A stretch of DNA of 34,111 nt from an uncultured Lachnospiraceae bacterium (GTDB lineage: Bacteria; Bacillota; Clostridia; Lachnospirales; Lachnospiraceae). Within the stretch, counting starts at the first letter, position 1. The number at the start of each line of letters is the position of its first letter. This document shows positions 1-9,767 of the stretch, piece by piece. Under the pieces are notes generated by a model, which made no database searches, was not told where the DNA came from, and worked only from the letters and a program-made list of their open reading frames with translations. The translations under genes were made by a program, and so were the position numbers. Location of the stretch: NCBI GenBank assembly GCA_949740385.1, contig CATJJD010000051.1:1-34111 (forward strand), written 5' to 3'.

Positions 1-284
1 TGCTCTTTGATGCTGTCAATCAGAAGCTGCTTGCAGTCCGCCGGCTCCTTGATATGATTCTCTTTCACCTTGCGCCTCAGACTCTCCAGAATATCCTCTG
101 TGGCCCGCACCCCCAGATCTCCCATAATCAGAATCTCCTCCAGCTCCTCATAGAACTCCTCGTCAATTCTGGAAAAGCCGGAAAAAACAGAATCAATCCC
201 GGAAACGATCGTATCCCTCGTCTTCGTAAGCCCCTCCACCAGACGGGCAAAAAAACCCTTTTTTCCCTTCGCTTCTTCACTCAT
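1..284 (-). CDS. ftsY: Signal recognition particle receptor FtsY, N-terminal part (truncated by window edge)
   Basis: Reverse-strand reading from ATG at 284: MSEEAKGKKGFFARLVEGLTKTRDTIVSGIDSVFSGFSRIDEEFYEELEEILIMGDLGV..., typical FtsY N domain; directly downstream of smc as in many Firmicutes. Confidence 0.88.
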   Translation of the reverse strand, partial: MSEEAKGKKGFFARLVEGLTKTRDTIVSGIDSVFSGFSRIDEEFYEELEEILIMGDLGVRATEDILESLRRKVKENHIKEPADCKQLLIDSIKE

Positions 285-326
285 TGCTCATTCCCCTTTT
301 CTTATTCCCTTTTTGCTCCCGTGCTC

Positions 327-3300
327 TCACGCATCCAGATCGTCCTCAATCAGATTGACGCTGACAAGGGTCGAAATGCCCTTCTCCTGCATCGTAATGC
401 CGTATAGCCGGTCCGCAGCCGCCATGGTTCCCCGCCGGTGTGTAATCACAATAAACTGGGTGTTCTTCGTCAACCTGCTCAGATATTTTGCAAAGCGCGT
501 TACATTGGAGTCGTCCAGCGCCGCCTCTATCTCGTCCAGAAGACAAAACGGCGACGGCTTGAGCGCCTGTATTGCAAACAGCAGCGCAATGGCGGTGAGC
601 GCCTTCTCCCCGCCGGAGAGCTGCATCATATTCTGCAGCTTTTTTCCCGGCGGCTGAGCGATAATGCGGATGCCGCACTCCAGAATATCCTCGTCCTCCA
701 CCAGCTCCAGCGTGCCGTGGCCGCCGCCGAAGAGCTGCTTAAAGGTGCCGTCAAACTCCTTTTGAATCTCCGCAAACTTCTCCGCAAACTGCGTGCGCAT
801 GCCGGTGTCCAGATCGTCGATAATGCCCACCAGCGTCTGCTCCGCCTCCACCAGATCGTCGTGCTGCCCCTTTAAAAAGCCGTAACGCTCCGACACCTCC
901 CGGTACTCCTCAATGGCGTTGACGTTCACATCCCCCAGCTTTCGGATGTCGTCCCGAATCCGGGCAATCAGCTTCTTCAGCGCCCCGGCATCGCCGTAAT
1001 CCTCGTTTGACAGCTCCGCGGCGGCGTGGGGAGTCAGCTCGTATTCCTCCCACAGATAGTTGGTCTGGGATTCACTCTCCCCCTTCAGCTTCTCCTGCAC
1101 GCTGTTTAAACGGTAAATCTCCTTTTCCAGATCCGCCTGCCTTCTCGCCGTCTCCTCCTGCTTCTGGAAAAATCCCCGGTAGTCCTCGGACATCTTCTCC
1201 TTCTTCTCCAGATTCTCCTTAAGCTCCTGCTCCAGCCTCCCGTGGGACTCGGACGAAGCAAGAATCGTCTGCCGGATGGCCTCGATGTCCTCGGCCTTCT
1301 GCTTCACATCCTCCTTCGAGCGCCTGGCGTTCTCCAGAAGCTCCCTCGCCTCCCCGTCAAACTTTGCAAGCTCCCCGTCAATACGGTCCATATTTTCCTG
1401 CACAAAGGCCGCGTTCTGGCGGATGTTGGCAAGCTCCAGCACAATGCCGGACAGTCTGTCGTTTGCGGCGCTCTCAAGCTTTGTCTGCTCCGCCAGCATC
1501 TCCGTCAGCGCCTTCGACTCCTCGGAAATCTCCGCCTCCCGCCTCTCGGTGCGCTCCGACTCCTCCAGAATCGCAGCCTTTTCGCCGCTGATCTCCGCAA
1601 TCTGGTCTTCCATCTGGGCATTTTCCATCATCAGGTCCGCAAAAGCCGCCTCGCTCTCGTTTCGCTGCTGCCTTGCCTGCTCCTCGTTCATCTGAGCCGT
1701 GTTTAAGAGCAGCCGCTTCTGCTGCAGCGTCTCCCGCACCGAAGACAGCTCGTCGGCGGTCAGCTCCAGTGCCGTAGCGACGTCCTGCCTGCGGTTTTCC
1801 AGCTCCGACAGCTCCTCCTTCAGCTTCGAGAGCTTCCCCTCCAGCTCCTCGATCTCGCGGTTTCTCGCCAGAAGGTTGGAGGAATTTTTAAACGCGCCTC
1901 CCGTCATGGACCCGCCGGGACTTAAGTGCTCGCCCTCAAGGGTCACGATGTTCAGGCTGTAATTGTGCTTCCTGGCAAGGGCCGTGGCGTGGTCGATGGT
2001 ATCCACCACAAGCACCCGCCCCAAAAGGTACGCCGCCACCTCCTCGTATTTCCGGTCGCACCTGACAAGCCGGTTGGCAACGCCGATCACCCCCGGCTCA
2101 GCGGCTGCCGCGTCGTTTTTCGGATTGCTCCTTGCGCGGATGCTGGTGAGGGGCAGGAAGGTGGCGCGCCCGAAACGCTTTTCCTTCAAAAACGCGATCA
2201 TGCGCTTCGCCGTCTGCTCATCCTCCGTGACAATGTTCTGGATGCTGCCGCCCAGTGCGGTCTCGATGGCGGTTTCGTACTTTTTCTCCACCTGAATCAG
2301 ATCCGATACGACGCCCAGAAGTCCCGGGTTGTTTCCCTTCTGCTCCATCACTCTTCGGATGCTATTTCCGTAGCCGTCATAGCGCTCCGCAATGTTTTTC
2401 AGCGACTCCAGCCTGGACTGCTGTCTTAAGTACTGCGCCTTCTGCTCCTCCAAAAGCCTGCTGTTCTCCTTCGCCTTCCCTCGCCAGCTGCTTTCCTTCT
2501 CCGCCAGCGCCTGCTCCTCCTTTTTAACCTCCAGGACTTCCGCTTCCAGCTCTTTTCGTTTTGTTTCGTACTGGCCCAGCACGGCGTTTAAGTCCGCCTC
2601 CTGGGTTTTCCGGTCCAGAATGCGCCTTGCCAGCTCCGCCTTTCGGATATGGATCTGCTCCAGCATCGTGTCGCTGCGCTGTCTTTTCGACTGAATCTGA
2701 GCCTTTTTGTTTAACAGCTCAACAAGCTCCTTCTGGCCGCCGGATACCGCCTTGCTGCAGGCTGCAATCTTCTCCTGCACCGCCGCAAGCTCCTCCTTTG
2801 CCGCCTGCTGGTCTGACAGGGCCTGCTGCAGCTGTTCGTCGCTTGCCTCCTTCTTCTGGGCGTACTCACCCCTGGCTTTTTTTCGCTCCGCCTTCTCCTT
2901 TTCGATGGCGGCAAGGCGGCTCTTAAGATGCTCCTCCGTCATCTCCGCCGTATGGATCTGCTCGGTGAGAAGGGAAATCTGGCTCTCCAGCTTCTCCTGC
3001 ACCAGGGACGTATTGCCGATATTCTCCCGAAGCCCGGTAATCCGCTCCTCCATCGCCTCAAGGCCTGTGCCGAGCTGATCGTACTCCTCCCGGATTTTGT
3101 CGTAGTACGCGTTAGTCTCCTGCAGCTGGGCGTCCGCGATCCCATACTTCTCTCTGGCCTCCCGAAGCTCTGCCGCAATCCGCTTTTCCTCCAGCAGGAA
3201 CATGTTGACGTCGTACTCCTTCAGCTCGTTCTTCTTCTTCAGGTACGTTCTCGCTTTCTCCGCCTGCCGCTCCAGCGGGCCTACCTGCCGCTCCAGCTCC

Positions 3301-3887
3301 GCGAGAATGTCGTTGACGCGCACCAGGTTCTCCCGTTCGCTCTCAAGCTTCTTAAGAGCCGTGACCTTGCGCTTTTTAAACTTGACAATCCCCGCCGCCT
3401 CGTCAAAGAGCTCTCTGCGCTCCTCCGGCTTCCCGCTCAATATCCGGTCGATCTGACCCTGACCGATGATGGAGTAGCCCTCCTTTCCGATACCGGTGTC
3501 GTAGAAGAGCTCCGACACTTCTTTTAAGCGGCATGTGCTGCCGTTAATAAGGTATTCGCTCTCCCCCGAGCGGTACAGACGCCTGGCCACCACAACCTCC
3601 TCGTAGTCGATGGCCAGCTGATGGTCGGAATTGTCCAGTGTGATGGCAACGTAGGCGTAGCTTAACGGCTTTCGGTTCTCCGTTCCCGCGAAAATGACGT
3701 CCTGCATGGAGGCGCCGCGAAGCTGTCTCACCGACTGCTCCCCCAGCACCCAGCGGACAGCGTCCGACACATTGCTCTTTCCGCTGCCGTTTGGGCCGAC
3801 GATGCCGGTGATGCCGTTGTGGAAGTCAAAAACAATCTTGTTTGCGAAGGACTTGAACCCGTGCACCTCAATACTTTTTAAATACAT
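327..3887 (-). CDS. smc: Chromosome segregation protein SMC
   Basis: 1186 aa; MYLKSIEVHGFKSFANK, Walker A GPNGSGKSN, hinge region, C-terminal LSGGEKALTAIALLFAI and DEIEAALDDSNV signatures. Confidence 0.98.
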   Translation of the reverse strand: MYLKSIEVHGFKSFANKIVFDFHNGITGIVGPNGSGKSNVSDAVRWVLGEQSVRQLRGASMQDVIFAGTENRKPLSYAYVAITLDNSDHQLAIDYEEVVVARRLYRSGESEYLINGSTCRLKEVSELFYDTGIGKEGYSIIGQGQIDRILSGKPEERRELFDEAAGIVKFKKRKVTALKKLESERENLVRVNDILAELERQVGPLERQAEKARTYLKKKNELKEYDVNMFLLEEKRIAAELREAREKYGIADAQLQETNAYYDKIREEYDQLGTGLEAMEERITGLRENIGNTSLVQEKLESQISLLTEQIHTAEMTEEHLKSRLAAIEKEKAERKKARGEYAQKKEASDEQLQQALSDQQAAKEELAAVQEKIAACSKAVSGGQKELVELLNKKAQIQSKRQRSDTMLEQIHIRKAELARRILDRKTQEADLNAVLGQYETKRKELEAEVLEVKKEEQALAEKESSWRGKAKENSRLLEEQKAQYLRQQSRLESLKNIAERYDGYGNSIRRVMEQKGNNPGLLGVVSDLIQVEKKYETAIETALGGSIQNIVTEDEQTAKRMIAFLKEKRFGRATFLPLTSIRARSNPKNDAAAAEPGVIGVANRLVRCDRKYEEVAAYLLGRVLVVDTIDHATALARKHNYSLNIVTLEGEHLSPGGSMTGGAFKNSSNLLARNREIEELEGKLSKLKEELSELENRRQDVATALELTADELSSVRETLQQKRLLLNTAQMNEEQARQQRNESEAAFADLMMENAQMEDQIAEISGEKAAILEESERTERREAEISEESKALTEMLAEQTKLESAANDRLSGIVLELANIRQNAAFVQENMDRIDGELAKFDGEARELLENARRSKEDVKQKAEDIEAIRQTILASSESHGRLEQELKENLEKKEKMSEDYRGFFQKQEETARRQADLEKEIYRLNSVQEKLKGESESQTNYLWEEYELTPHAAAELSNEDYGDAGALKKLIARIRDDIRKLGDVNVNAIEEYREVSERYGFLKGQHDDLVEAEQTLVGIIDDLDTGMRTQFAEKFAEIQKEFDGTFKQLFGGGHGTLELVEDEDILECGIRIIAQPPGKKLQNMMQLSGGEKALTAIALLFAIQALKPSPFCLLDEIEAALDDSNVTRFAKYLSRLTKNTQFIVITHRRGTMAAADRLYGITMQEKGISTLVSVNLIEDDLDA

Positions 3888-4582
3888 GACTGATTCCGCT
3901 CCCTGTACTCTCTGATCTTAAGAAGCGCCCGGTAGGCAGCCTCCTGCTCCGCCGCCTTCTTCGTGTGCCCGCTGCCGGTGCCCATGCACGTATCGCCGAT
4001 GCGCACCTCCACCGTAAAGCTCTTGTTGTGATCCGGTCCGGACTCGTCCGTCAGAACATAGGCCATGCTCTCGTGCTCTCCCTGCACCACCTCCTGCAGG
4101 ATAGTCTTGCTATCATAAAAGAGCTGCCTGTTCTCAATGTCGGTCAGAATGTTCTTCGACACGAACTCTTTTGCGATAGCAAAACCACCGTCCAGGTAAA
4201 TCGCCCCGATCACCGCCTCCAGCGCGTCCGAGAGAATGGACTTTCTGCCTCTGCCGCCGGTCAGATCCTCCCCTTTTCCGAGAAGCAGATAGTCGCCGAG
4301 ACTTAACTCCTCCGCACACGCCGCAAGCGTCGGCTCGCAGACAATGCTCGCCCGCAGCTTCGTCAGCTCTCCCTCCGGCAGATTATCATAATTGCGGTAC
4401 AGAAAATCGCTGGATGCAAGCTCCAGCACCGCATCCCCCAGAAACTCCAGCCGCTCGTTGTCCGAGAGCCTTTTCATATGCTTCTCGTTGGCGTAGGAGC
4501 TGTGGGTCAGCGCCTGTCTCAAAAGCCCCTCCCTTGTAAAACGATAGCCGATCACACTCTGAAATTCCTTCCAGTTACTCAT
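3878..4582 (-). CDS. rnc: Ribonuclease III
   Basis: 234 aa; NERLEFLGDAVLEL signature, DALEAVIGAIYLDGG, C-terminal dsRBD (GSGHTKKAAEQEAAYRAL); overlaps the smc start by 10 bp. Confidence 0.97.
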   Translation of the reverse strand: MSNWKEFQSVIGYRFTREGLLRQALTHSSYANEKHMKRLSDNERLEFLGDAVLELASSDFLYRNYDNLPEGELTKLRASIVCEPTLAACAEELSLGDYLLLGKGEDLTGGRGRKSILSDALEAVIGAIYLDGGFAIAKEFVSKNILTDIENRQLFYDSKTILQEVVQGEHESMAYVLTDESGPDHNKSFTVEVRIGDTCMGTGSGHTKKAAEQEAAYRALLKIREYRERNQSCI

Positions 4583-4693
4583 CCATTATCTCCTCACAAT
4601 CTACTGACATATTCCGACATTTTCTGATATTTTCCGGCATGAAAAGGCAGAAAGGAGCCCGCGCCCCGGACTCCTGACAAATGAAAATCATGC

Positions 4694-4927
4694 CTAATTA
4701 TTGACCGCATTCCGGATCTGCTCCACCGCGTCAGCCACCGTGATGATCTTCTCCGCCTGCTCGTTGGGGATCTCAATATCAAACTCTTCCTCAAGTCCCA
4801 TAATAATCTGGAATACATCCAGAGAGTCCGCGCCGAGATCGTCGATAAACGTCGTATCCATCGTGATCTCATTCTCATCCACATTCAGCACTTCCACAAT
4901 AATCTTCTTCAGCTTCTCAAATTCCAT
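4694..4927 (-). CDS. acpP: Acyl carrier protein
   Basis: [56 protein letters not shown]...; DSL phosphopantetheine motif. Start set at MEFEKLKK after an AAGGAAGGCAG Shine-Dalgarno. Confidence 0.96.
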   Translation of the reverse strand: MEFEKLKKIIVEVLNVDENEITMDTTFIDDLGADSLDVFQIIMGLEEEFDIEIPNEQAEKIITVADAVEQIRNAVNN

Positions 4928-4986
4928 AACTGCCTTCCTTTCTGCGTCTCTTTTTGTTGCATGCAATATTATTTTTCTGCGTCCCG

Positions 4987-6024
4987 TCACAGGTCCGCAG
5001 TCTGCGGTTCTTCTCCGCCCGCGCCGATAATTCTCTCACGAATGATTCCGTTTATATCATTCTCATGAAAGGTTACGCACTGGTAGATCGAGTTGGTGAT
5101 CTCCTTTGCTTTGGAGCTGCCGTGGGTCTTGACCGCCAGACCGTTGAGTCCCAGCAGCGGCGCACCGCCGTACTCCGTGGCGTCAAATGCCTTAAGCGTC
5201 TTTTTCATGGCCGGCAGCGCAAGCGCCGCTCCCACCTTGCTTCTGACCGTGCTCATCAGCCCCTGTCTGATCGCAGAGACCAGGGTGGCGCTCAGCCCTT
5301 CATACAGCTTTAAAATGACATTGCCCACGAAAGCCTCGCACACAATGACATCCGCACTCCCTCCTGGAATCTCCCGCGCCTCGATGCTTCCGACAAAATG
5401 AATATCCGTGCATGCCCGAAGCAGCGGAAAGGTTTCCTTCACCAAAGCGTTCCCCTTCTCCTCCTCCGCGCCGATATTGACGATGGCGACACGGGGATTT
5501 TTCACTCCGACAACCTTTTCCATGTAAATCGCGCCCATCCTGGCGAACTGGACCAGATGCTCCGGTCTTGCGTCCACGTTGGCCCCGCAGTCGATCAGCA
5601 ACGATACCCCCGACGCAGTCGGGATTAACGGCGCAAGGGGCGGTCTTTTAATCCCACGGATTCGACCGATGATGGTCTGTCCGCCCACAAGCACAGCTCC
5701 GGAGCTCCCCGCGGTGACAAACGCGTCCGCCTCCTTCTGCTTTACCAGATTCATGCCAACTACCATAGACGACTGCTTTTTCTTCCGGATTGCCATAACC
5801 GGCGGCTCCGCCATCTCGATAACCTCCGGCGCGTCCACAATCCCGATTCTTTCTTTCGGGTACGAATGCCGCGAAAGCTCGCCTCTCACGACATCCTCCT
5901 TTCCCACGAGCAATACCTTGATATCCTCCCGGGAGGAAACCGCATCCACAGCGCCCTTTACGATCTCGGCCGGCGCGTTGTCACCGCCCATCGCATCCAG
6001 AGCCACTACTGTAATTGTCTGCAT
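4987..6024 (-). CDS. plsX: Phosphate acyltransferase PlsX
   Basis: [22 protein letters not shown]...[10 protein letters not shown] motifs; start set at [14 protein letters not shown] with SD AAGGAGGATAA. Confidence 0.95.
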   Translation of the reverse strand: MQTITVVALDAMGGDNAPAEIVKGAVDAVSSREDIKVLLVGKEDVVRGELSRHSYPKERIGIVDAPEVIEMAEPPVMAIRKKKQSSMVVGMNLVKQKEADAFVTAGSSGAVLVGGQTIIGRIRGIKRPPLAPLIPTASGVSLLIDCGANVDARPEHLVQFARMGAIYMEKVVGVKNPRVAIVNIGAEEEKGNALVKETFPLLRACTDIHFVGSIEAREIPGGSADVIVCEAFVGNVILKLYEGLSATLVSAIRQGLMSTVRSKVGAALALPAMKKTLKAFDATEYGGAPLLGLNGLAVKTHGSSKAKEITNSIYQCVTFHENDINGIIRERIIGAGGEEPQTADL

Positions 6025-6106
6025 CGCTTTATCCTCCTTATGCATCTATTAGAGAATATACTATATCTCCATGTATAAATCAATGTCTTATTGAAAAAAA
6101 ACAAAA

Positions 6107-6143
6107 GGTGCGAAATCTCATGACTTCCATAAGACTTCACACC
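6107..6143 (-). terminator. Rho-independent terminator or attenuator between rpmF and plsX
   Basis: On the minus strand, GGTGTGAAGTCTTATG-GAAGT-CATGAGATTTCGCACC forms a 16-bp stem with three G-U pairs, followed directly by TTTTGTTTTTTTT. Confidence 0.8.
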
Positions 6144-6164
6144 CCCTGACGATCGGTTCCCGCT

Positions 6165-6344
6165 CTACTCCTGCGGAATGATTTCCTTCTTATTATAAGA
6201 ACCGCAGTTCTTGCAGACACGGTGAGGCATCATTAACTCGCCGCACTTGCTGCACTTCACAAGAGTCGGAGCAGACATTTTCCAGTTTGCTCTTCTTTTA
6301 TCTCTTCTCCCCTTGGAAGATTTATTCTTCGGACAAATCGACAT
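6165..6344 (-). CDS. rpmF: 50S ribosomal protein L32
   Basis: Not in the supplied ORF track (59 aa). Minus strand reads MSICPKNKSSKGRRDKRRANWKMSAPTLVKCSKCGELMMPHRVCKNCGSYNKKEIIPQE*; zinc-type L32 with CxxC pairs, SD AAGGAGGTGTG. Confidence 0.95.
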   Translation of the reverse strand: MSICPKNKSSKGRRDKRRANWKMSAPTLVKCSKCGELMMPHRVCKNCGSYNKKEIIPQE

Positions 6345-6348
6345 TCCT

Positions 6349-6873
6349 TCACACCTCCTTAAACTTTTGAAATATATCAGCGATTGCCGCCATTCCCGGA
6401 TGAGGCTCTGTCTTCTGACAGCTGCAGTCCCTCTCGTTTAAGTTCGTCCCGCAGACCCTGCAGATTCCCCTGCAGTCATCCCTGCAGAGAACCTTCACAG
6501 GCCAGTTCACCAGAATCTCGGCGTACAGAAGCTTCTCTGTATCCAGCTCGTATCCGGTCAGGTAATCCGTCTCCTCCCCGTCCTCCTCCGACAGTCCGTC
6601 GCTTCCGATGCGAAACACTCTGTCAACGGAAAAACACAACGGCGTCTGAACCGGCTCCAGACACCGGCTGCACGCTATCTCCGCCTCGAGGTTCACCTCC
6701 GCGGATACGCGCACCGTTTCATTCTCCTGATTTCGGATATGAAACACGACAGGTTCCCTTCCTGTAATAGGAAAATCGCCCAGCCTGGAGCGGAAAGAAG
6801 TCATCACAATGTCTGCCTCACACTCCGTCTCCCTGTTTATGGACTTTGCAATCATTGAAAGATCAATATTCAC
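6349..6873 (-). CDS. DUF177 (YceD-like) protein
   Basis: 174 aa; CSRCLEPVQTPLC and LCRDDCRGICRVCGTNLNERDCSC; immediately upstream of rpmF as is typical of the family. Confidence 0.9.
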   Translation of the reverse strand: MNIDLSMIAKSINRETECEADIVMTSFRSRLGDFPITGREPVVFHIRNQENETVRVSAEVNLEAEIACSRCLEPVQTPLCFSVDRVFRIGSDGLSEEDGEETDYLTGYELDTEKLLYAEILVNWPVKVLCRDDCRGICRVCGTNLNERDCSCQKTEPHPGMAAIADIFQKFKEV

Positions 6874-7017
6874 AGTATTCTCCTACCCACACTTAGACAA
6901 GTATATCTTTCTGCTTCCGCTTTGTCAAGAACTTTTTCAGTTACTTTTCACACCCACGCCGGTCGCTGCGCTGACTGATGCGGAGTATACCGCTGCACAG
7001 CCAAAGGAGCTGCCCCC

Positions 7018-7043
7018 GCGCCGGGCCTTATGGAACCCGGCGC
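7018..7043 (-). terminator. GC-rich hairpin downstream of ackA (possible terminator without a clear U-tract)
   Basis: GCGCCGGG-ccttatggaa-CCCGGCGC perfect 8-bp stem between the ackA stop and the DUF177 start; no T-run on the minus strand. Confidence 0.4.
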
Positions 7044-7063
7044 CTGTGTGAACCGCAGCCTTT

Positions 7064-8254
7064 TTATTTTACAAGAGCGACGGTCTCGCGGCAGATTGCA
7101 AGCTCCTCGTTGGTCGGAATCACGCACACCTTCACGCCGGAGTCCTGCGTGGAGATCACCCGCTCCTCGCCCCGCACCTGGTTCGCCTCCTCGTCCACGG
7201 CGATTCCCAGGTATCCAAGATATGCAAGGATCATGCTGCGGATAAAGGACGTGTTCTCCCCGATTCCCGCCGTAAAGGCGATGGCGTCCACGCCGTTCAT
7301 CGCCGCCGCATAGGCTCCGATGTACTTTGCCACCCGGTACGCAAACACCTCGCACGCGTCTTTTGCCCGCTCATTGCCCTCGTTGTAGGCCGCCTCCAGA
7401 TCACGGAAATCGCTGGAGACGCCGGAGATGCCCTCCACGCCGGACTTCTTGTTCAGCACATTCATAATGCCCTCGATGTCCAGATTCTCCTTCTTTGCAA
7501 TGTACTCCATAATCGCCGGATCAATGTCGCCGGAGCGCGTTCCCATCACAAGCCCCTCCAGCGGCGTAAGTCCCATGGATGTATCCACACAGGAGCCGTT
7601 TAGCACGGCGCTGATGGAGGCTCCGTTGCCCAGGTGCGCCACGATAATTTTGGAATTATTTAAATCCATATTTAAGAACTCGGCGCAGCGCTTTGACACG
7701 AAGCTGTGGCTTGTCCCGTGGAAGCCGTAGCGTCTCACCTGGTACTTCTCGTAGTACTCGTAAGGAAGCCCGTACAGGTATGCTTTGCGCGGCATGGTCT
7801 GGTGGAATGCGGTGTCAAACACGCCCACCATCGGCACGTTCGGCATCAGCTCCTGGCACGCCCGGATGCCGATCAGATTGGCCGGGTTGTGGAGCGGCGC
7901 AAGATCGTTGCACTCCTCAACCTGCGCAAGCACCTCCTCCGTCAGAACGAAGGACGCCGCAAACTTCTCCGCGCCGTGCACCACCCGGTGTCCCACCGCA
8001 TCAATCTCCGACAGACTCTCAATGGCGCCGCTCTTCGGATTTACAAGAGCATCCAAAACCATCTGAATCGCTTCCTTGTGGGTCGGCATCGCAGACTCGG
8101 TGATCTCCTTGTCCATTCCGATCTTCTGGTACACCAGCCTGCCGTCAAGTCCGATCCGCTCGCACAGTCCCTTCGCAAGCACCGCCTCCGAGTCCGAGTT
8201 AATCAGCTGATACTTTAACGACGAGCTTCCGCAGTTAATGACTAATACGTTCAT
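7064..8254 (-). CDS. ackA: Acetate kinase
   Basis: [18 protein letters not shown]...[13 protein letters not shown]...YGFHGTSH...[11 protein letters not shown]; full length 396 aa. Confidence 0.98.
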   Translation of the reverse strand: MNVLVINCGSSSLKYQLINSDSEAVLAKGLCERIGLDGRLVYQKIGMDKEITESAMPTHKEAIQMVLDALVNPKSGAIESLSEIDAVGHRVVHGAEKFAASFVLTEEVLAQVEECNDLAPLHNPANLIGIRACQELMPNVPMVGVFDTAFHQTMPRKAYLYGLPYEYYEKYQVRRYGFHGTSHSFVSKRCAEFLNMDLNNSKIIVAHLGNGASISAVLNGSCVDTSMGLTPLEGLVMGTRSGDIDPAIMEYIAKKENLDIEGIMNVLNKKSGVEGISGVSSDFRDLEAAYNEGNERAKDACEVFAYRVAKYIGAYAAAMNGVDAIAFTAGIGENTSFIRSMILAYLGYLGIAVDEEANQVRGEERVISTQDSGVKVCVIPTNEELAICRETVALVK

Positions 8255-8492
8255 TGTTTCCCCCTTATTTCTGAAAATTTAGAGTTATTTGAAAACCATT
8301 GTCTCTATTATAAACATAATTCAATTTCCAGACAAGAGGAAAAACGCTTTTTTGCAAACAATATCGATACACCGCCTCAACGGTCACTTTGCCGAATCGG
8401 ATCATCCGGCAGAAATCATTTGCAGCGGACAGCCATCCGTGCTATTCTATTGAAAATGCGCACCACAAATAACACCGAAGGCGGAGGGACAC

Positions 8493-9767
8493 ATGAAAGC
8501 AGCGGGCATTATCGCAGAATACAATCCATTTCACAACGGACACCGGTGGCAGCTTGCCCGGGCGAAGGCAGAGACGGGAGCGGACTTTATTGTGGCGGCC
8601 ATGAGCGGCGACTTCGTGCAGCGGGGAGCGCCCGCCATGGCGGACAAGCACACCCGGGCGCAGATGGCGCTGGCGGGCGGAGCCGACCTGGTGCTTGAAA
8701 TACCGGCAGCAGCAGCCGTCTCCTCCGCGGAGTACTTCGCCGGGGCCGGCGTCAGGCTGCTTGCAAAAACCGGTGTTGTGTCTGTCATATGCTACGGCTG
8801 CGAGCAGCGAAACCCCGGGCTTTCCGCCCGGCTGGCCGAAGCGCTCCTTGCTCCGGATACCGCCTTTTCGGACACCGTGAGGGACCTGCTGCGAAAGGGA
8901 AAGAGCTACCCGTTTGCCAGACAGGAAGCGCTGTGCGCTTTTTTTCCGGACATCGGCTCCGACGAGATCCGCGCCTTCGTCTCCTCCCCCAACAACATTC
9001 TGGCTCTGGAGTACGAGAAGGCCATCGCAGTCTGGAACCGGAGTCATCCGTGCCCGAACACGCTGGAAGGACATGCCATGAAGCGGGTGGGAAGCGGCTA
9101 CCACAGCACCAGGCTTACCGCCCCCTTCGCCTCCGCCGCCGCCATCCGCCGCGCCCTTTTTGACGGGCCGGCAGATGACGGCGGCCTGTGGCAGCGGCTG
9201 TCCGGCTGCATGCCGGACACCTCCGCCGCGCCGCTTAAGGCCGCATGGTCCGACGGACTTCTCCTTCACCCCGACGACTTCTCCGCCCCGCTGTGCGCCG
9301 CTCTGCTGGCCGAGGAGCCAAAAGGGCTTGCGCGGTTTTCGGACGTGTCGGACGCCATGGCCCACCGGATTGCAAACTGCCTGCCGCAGTTTCTCTCCTG
9401 TACGCAGTTTGCGGACCTTGTAAAGACGAAGGATCTGACCCACACCCGGGTAAGCCGCGCCCTCTTTCACATTTTACTCGGCATAACGCAGGAGGACTGC
9501 GCGCGGGACATCCGCTATCTCCGGGTGCTGGGTTTTCGCAAAACGGCCGCTCCCCTGCTGTCCGCCATACGAAAAAAGGCCTCCGCACCTCTGATCACAA
9601 AGGTTGCGGACGCCTCCCGGGTGCTGGCAAAGGACAGTGCGGCCCGCAGCGCTCTTAATAAAGACATCGCGGCCGCCGACCTCTACCGGAGCATAAGCAG
9701 CATAAAAAGCGGCCGGGTACTGCCAAACGAGTACCGCCGGCCTCTCGCCATCCTTAAAGCTCCATAA
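8493..9767 (+). CDS. tmcAL: tRNA(Met) cytidine acetate ligase (TmcAL, YlbM-like)
   Basis: MKAAGIIAEYNPFHNGHRWQLARAKAETGADFIVAAMSGDFVQRGAPA; canonical YlbM/TmcAL N-terminus (HIGH-like NGH); SD GGCGGAGGGAC. Confidence 0.92.
   Translation: MKAAGIIAEYNPFHNGHRWQLARAKAETGADFIVAAMSGDFVQRGAPAMADKHTRAQMALAGGADLVLEIPAAAAVSSAEYFAGAGVRLLAKTGVVSVICYGCEQRNPGLSARLAEALLAPDTAFSDTVRDLLRKGKSYPFARQEALCAFFPDIGSDEIRAFVSSPNNILALEYEKAIAVWNRSHPCPNTLEGHAMKRVGSGYHSTRLTAPFASAAAIRRALFDGPADDGGLWQRLSGCMPDTSAAPLKAAWSDGLLLHPDDFSAPLCAALLAEEPKGLARFSDVSDAMAHRIANCLPQFLSCTQFADLVKTKDLTHTRVSRALFHILLGITQEDCARDIRYLRVLGFRKTAAPLLSAIRKKASAPLITKVADASRVLAKDSAARSALNKDIAAADLYRSISSIKSGRVLPNEYRRPLAILKAP

Noticed and set aside
4655-4675. Hairpin downstream of acpP as terminator
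   Set aside because: Stem GGAGTCC/GGGCTCC is short and the following T-tract is interrupted (TTTCTGCCTTTT); not convincing enough to call.
8442-9470. 342-aa minus-strand ORF opposite tmcAL
   Set aside because: Antisense shadow ORF over a confidently identified gene; composition (Gly/Arg/Val rich, no motif) fits high-GC codon bias.
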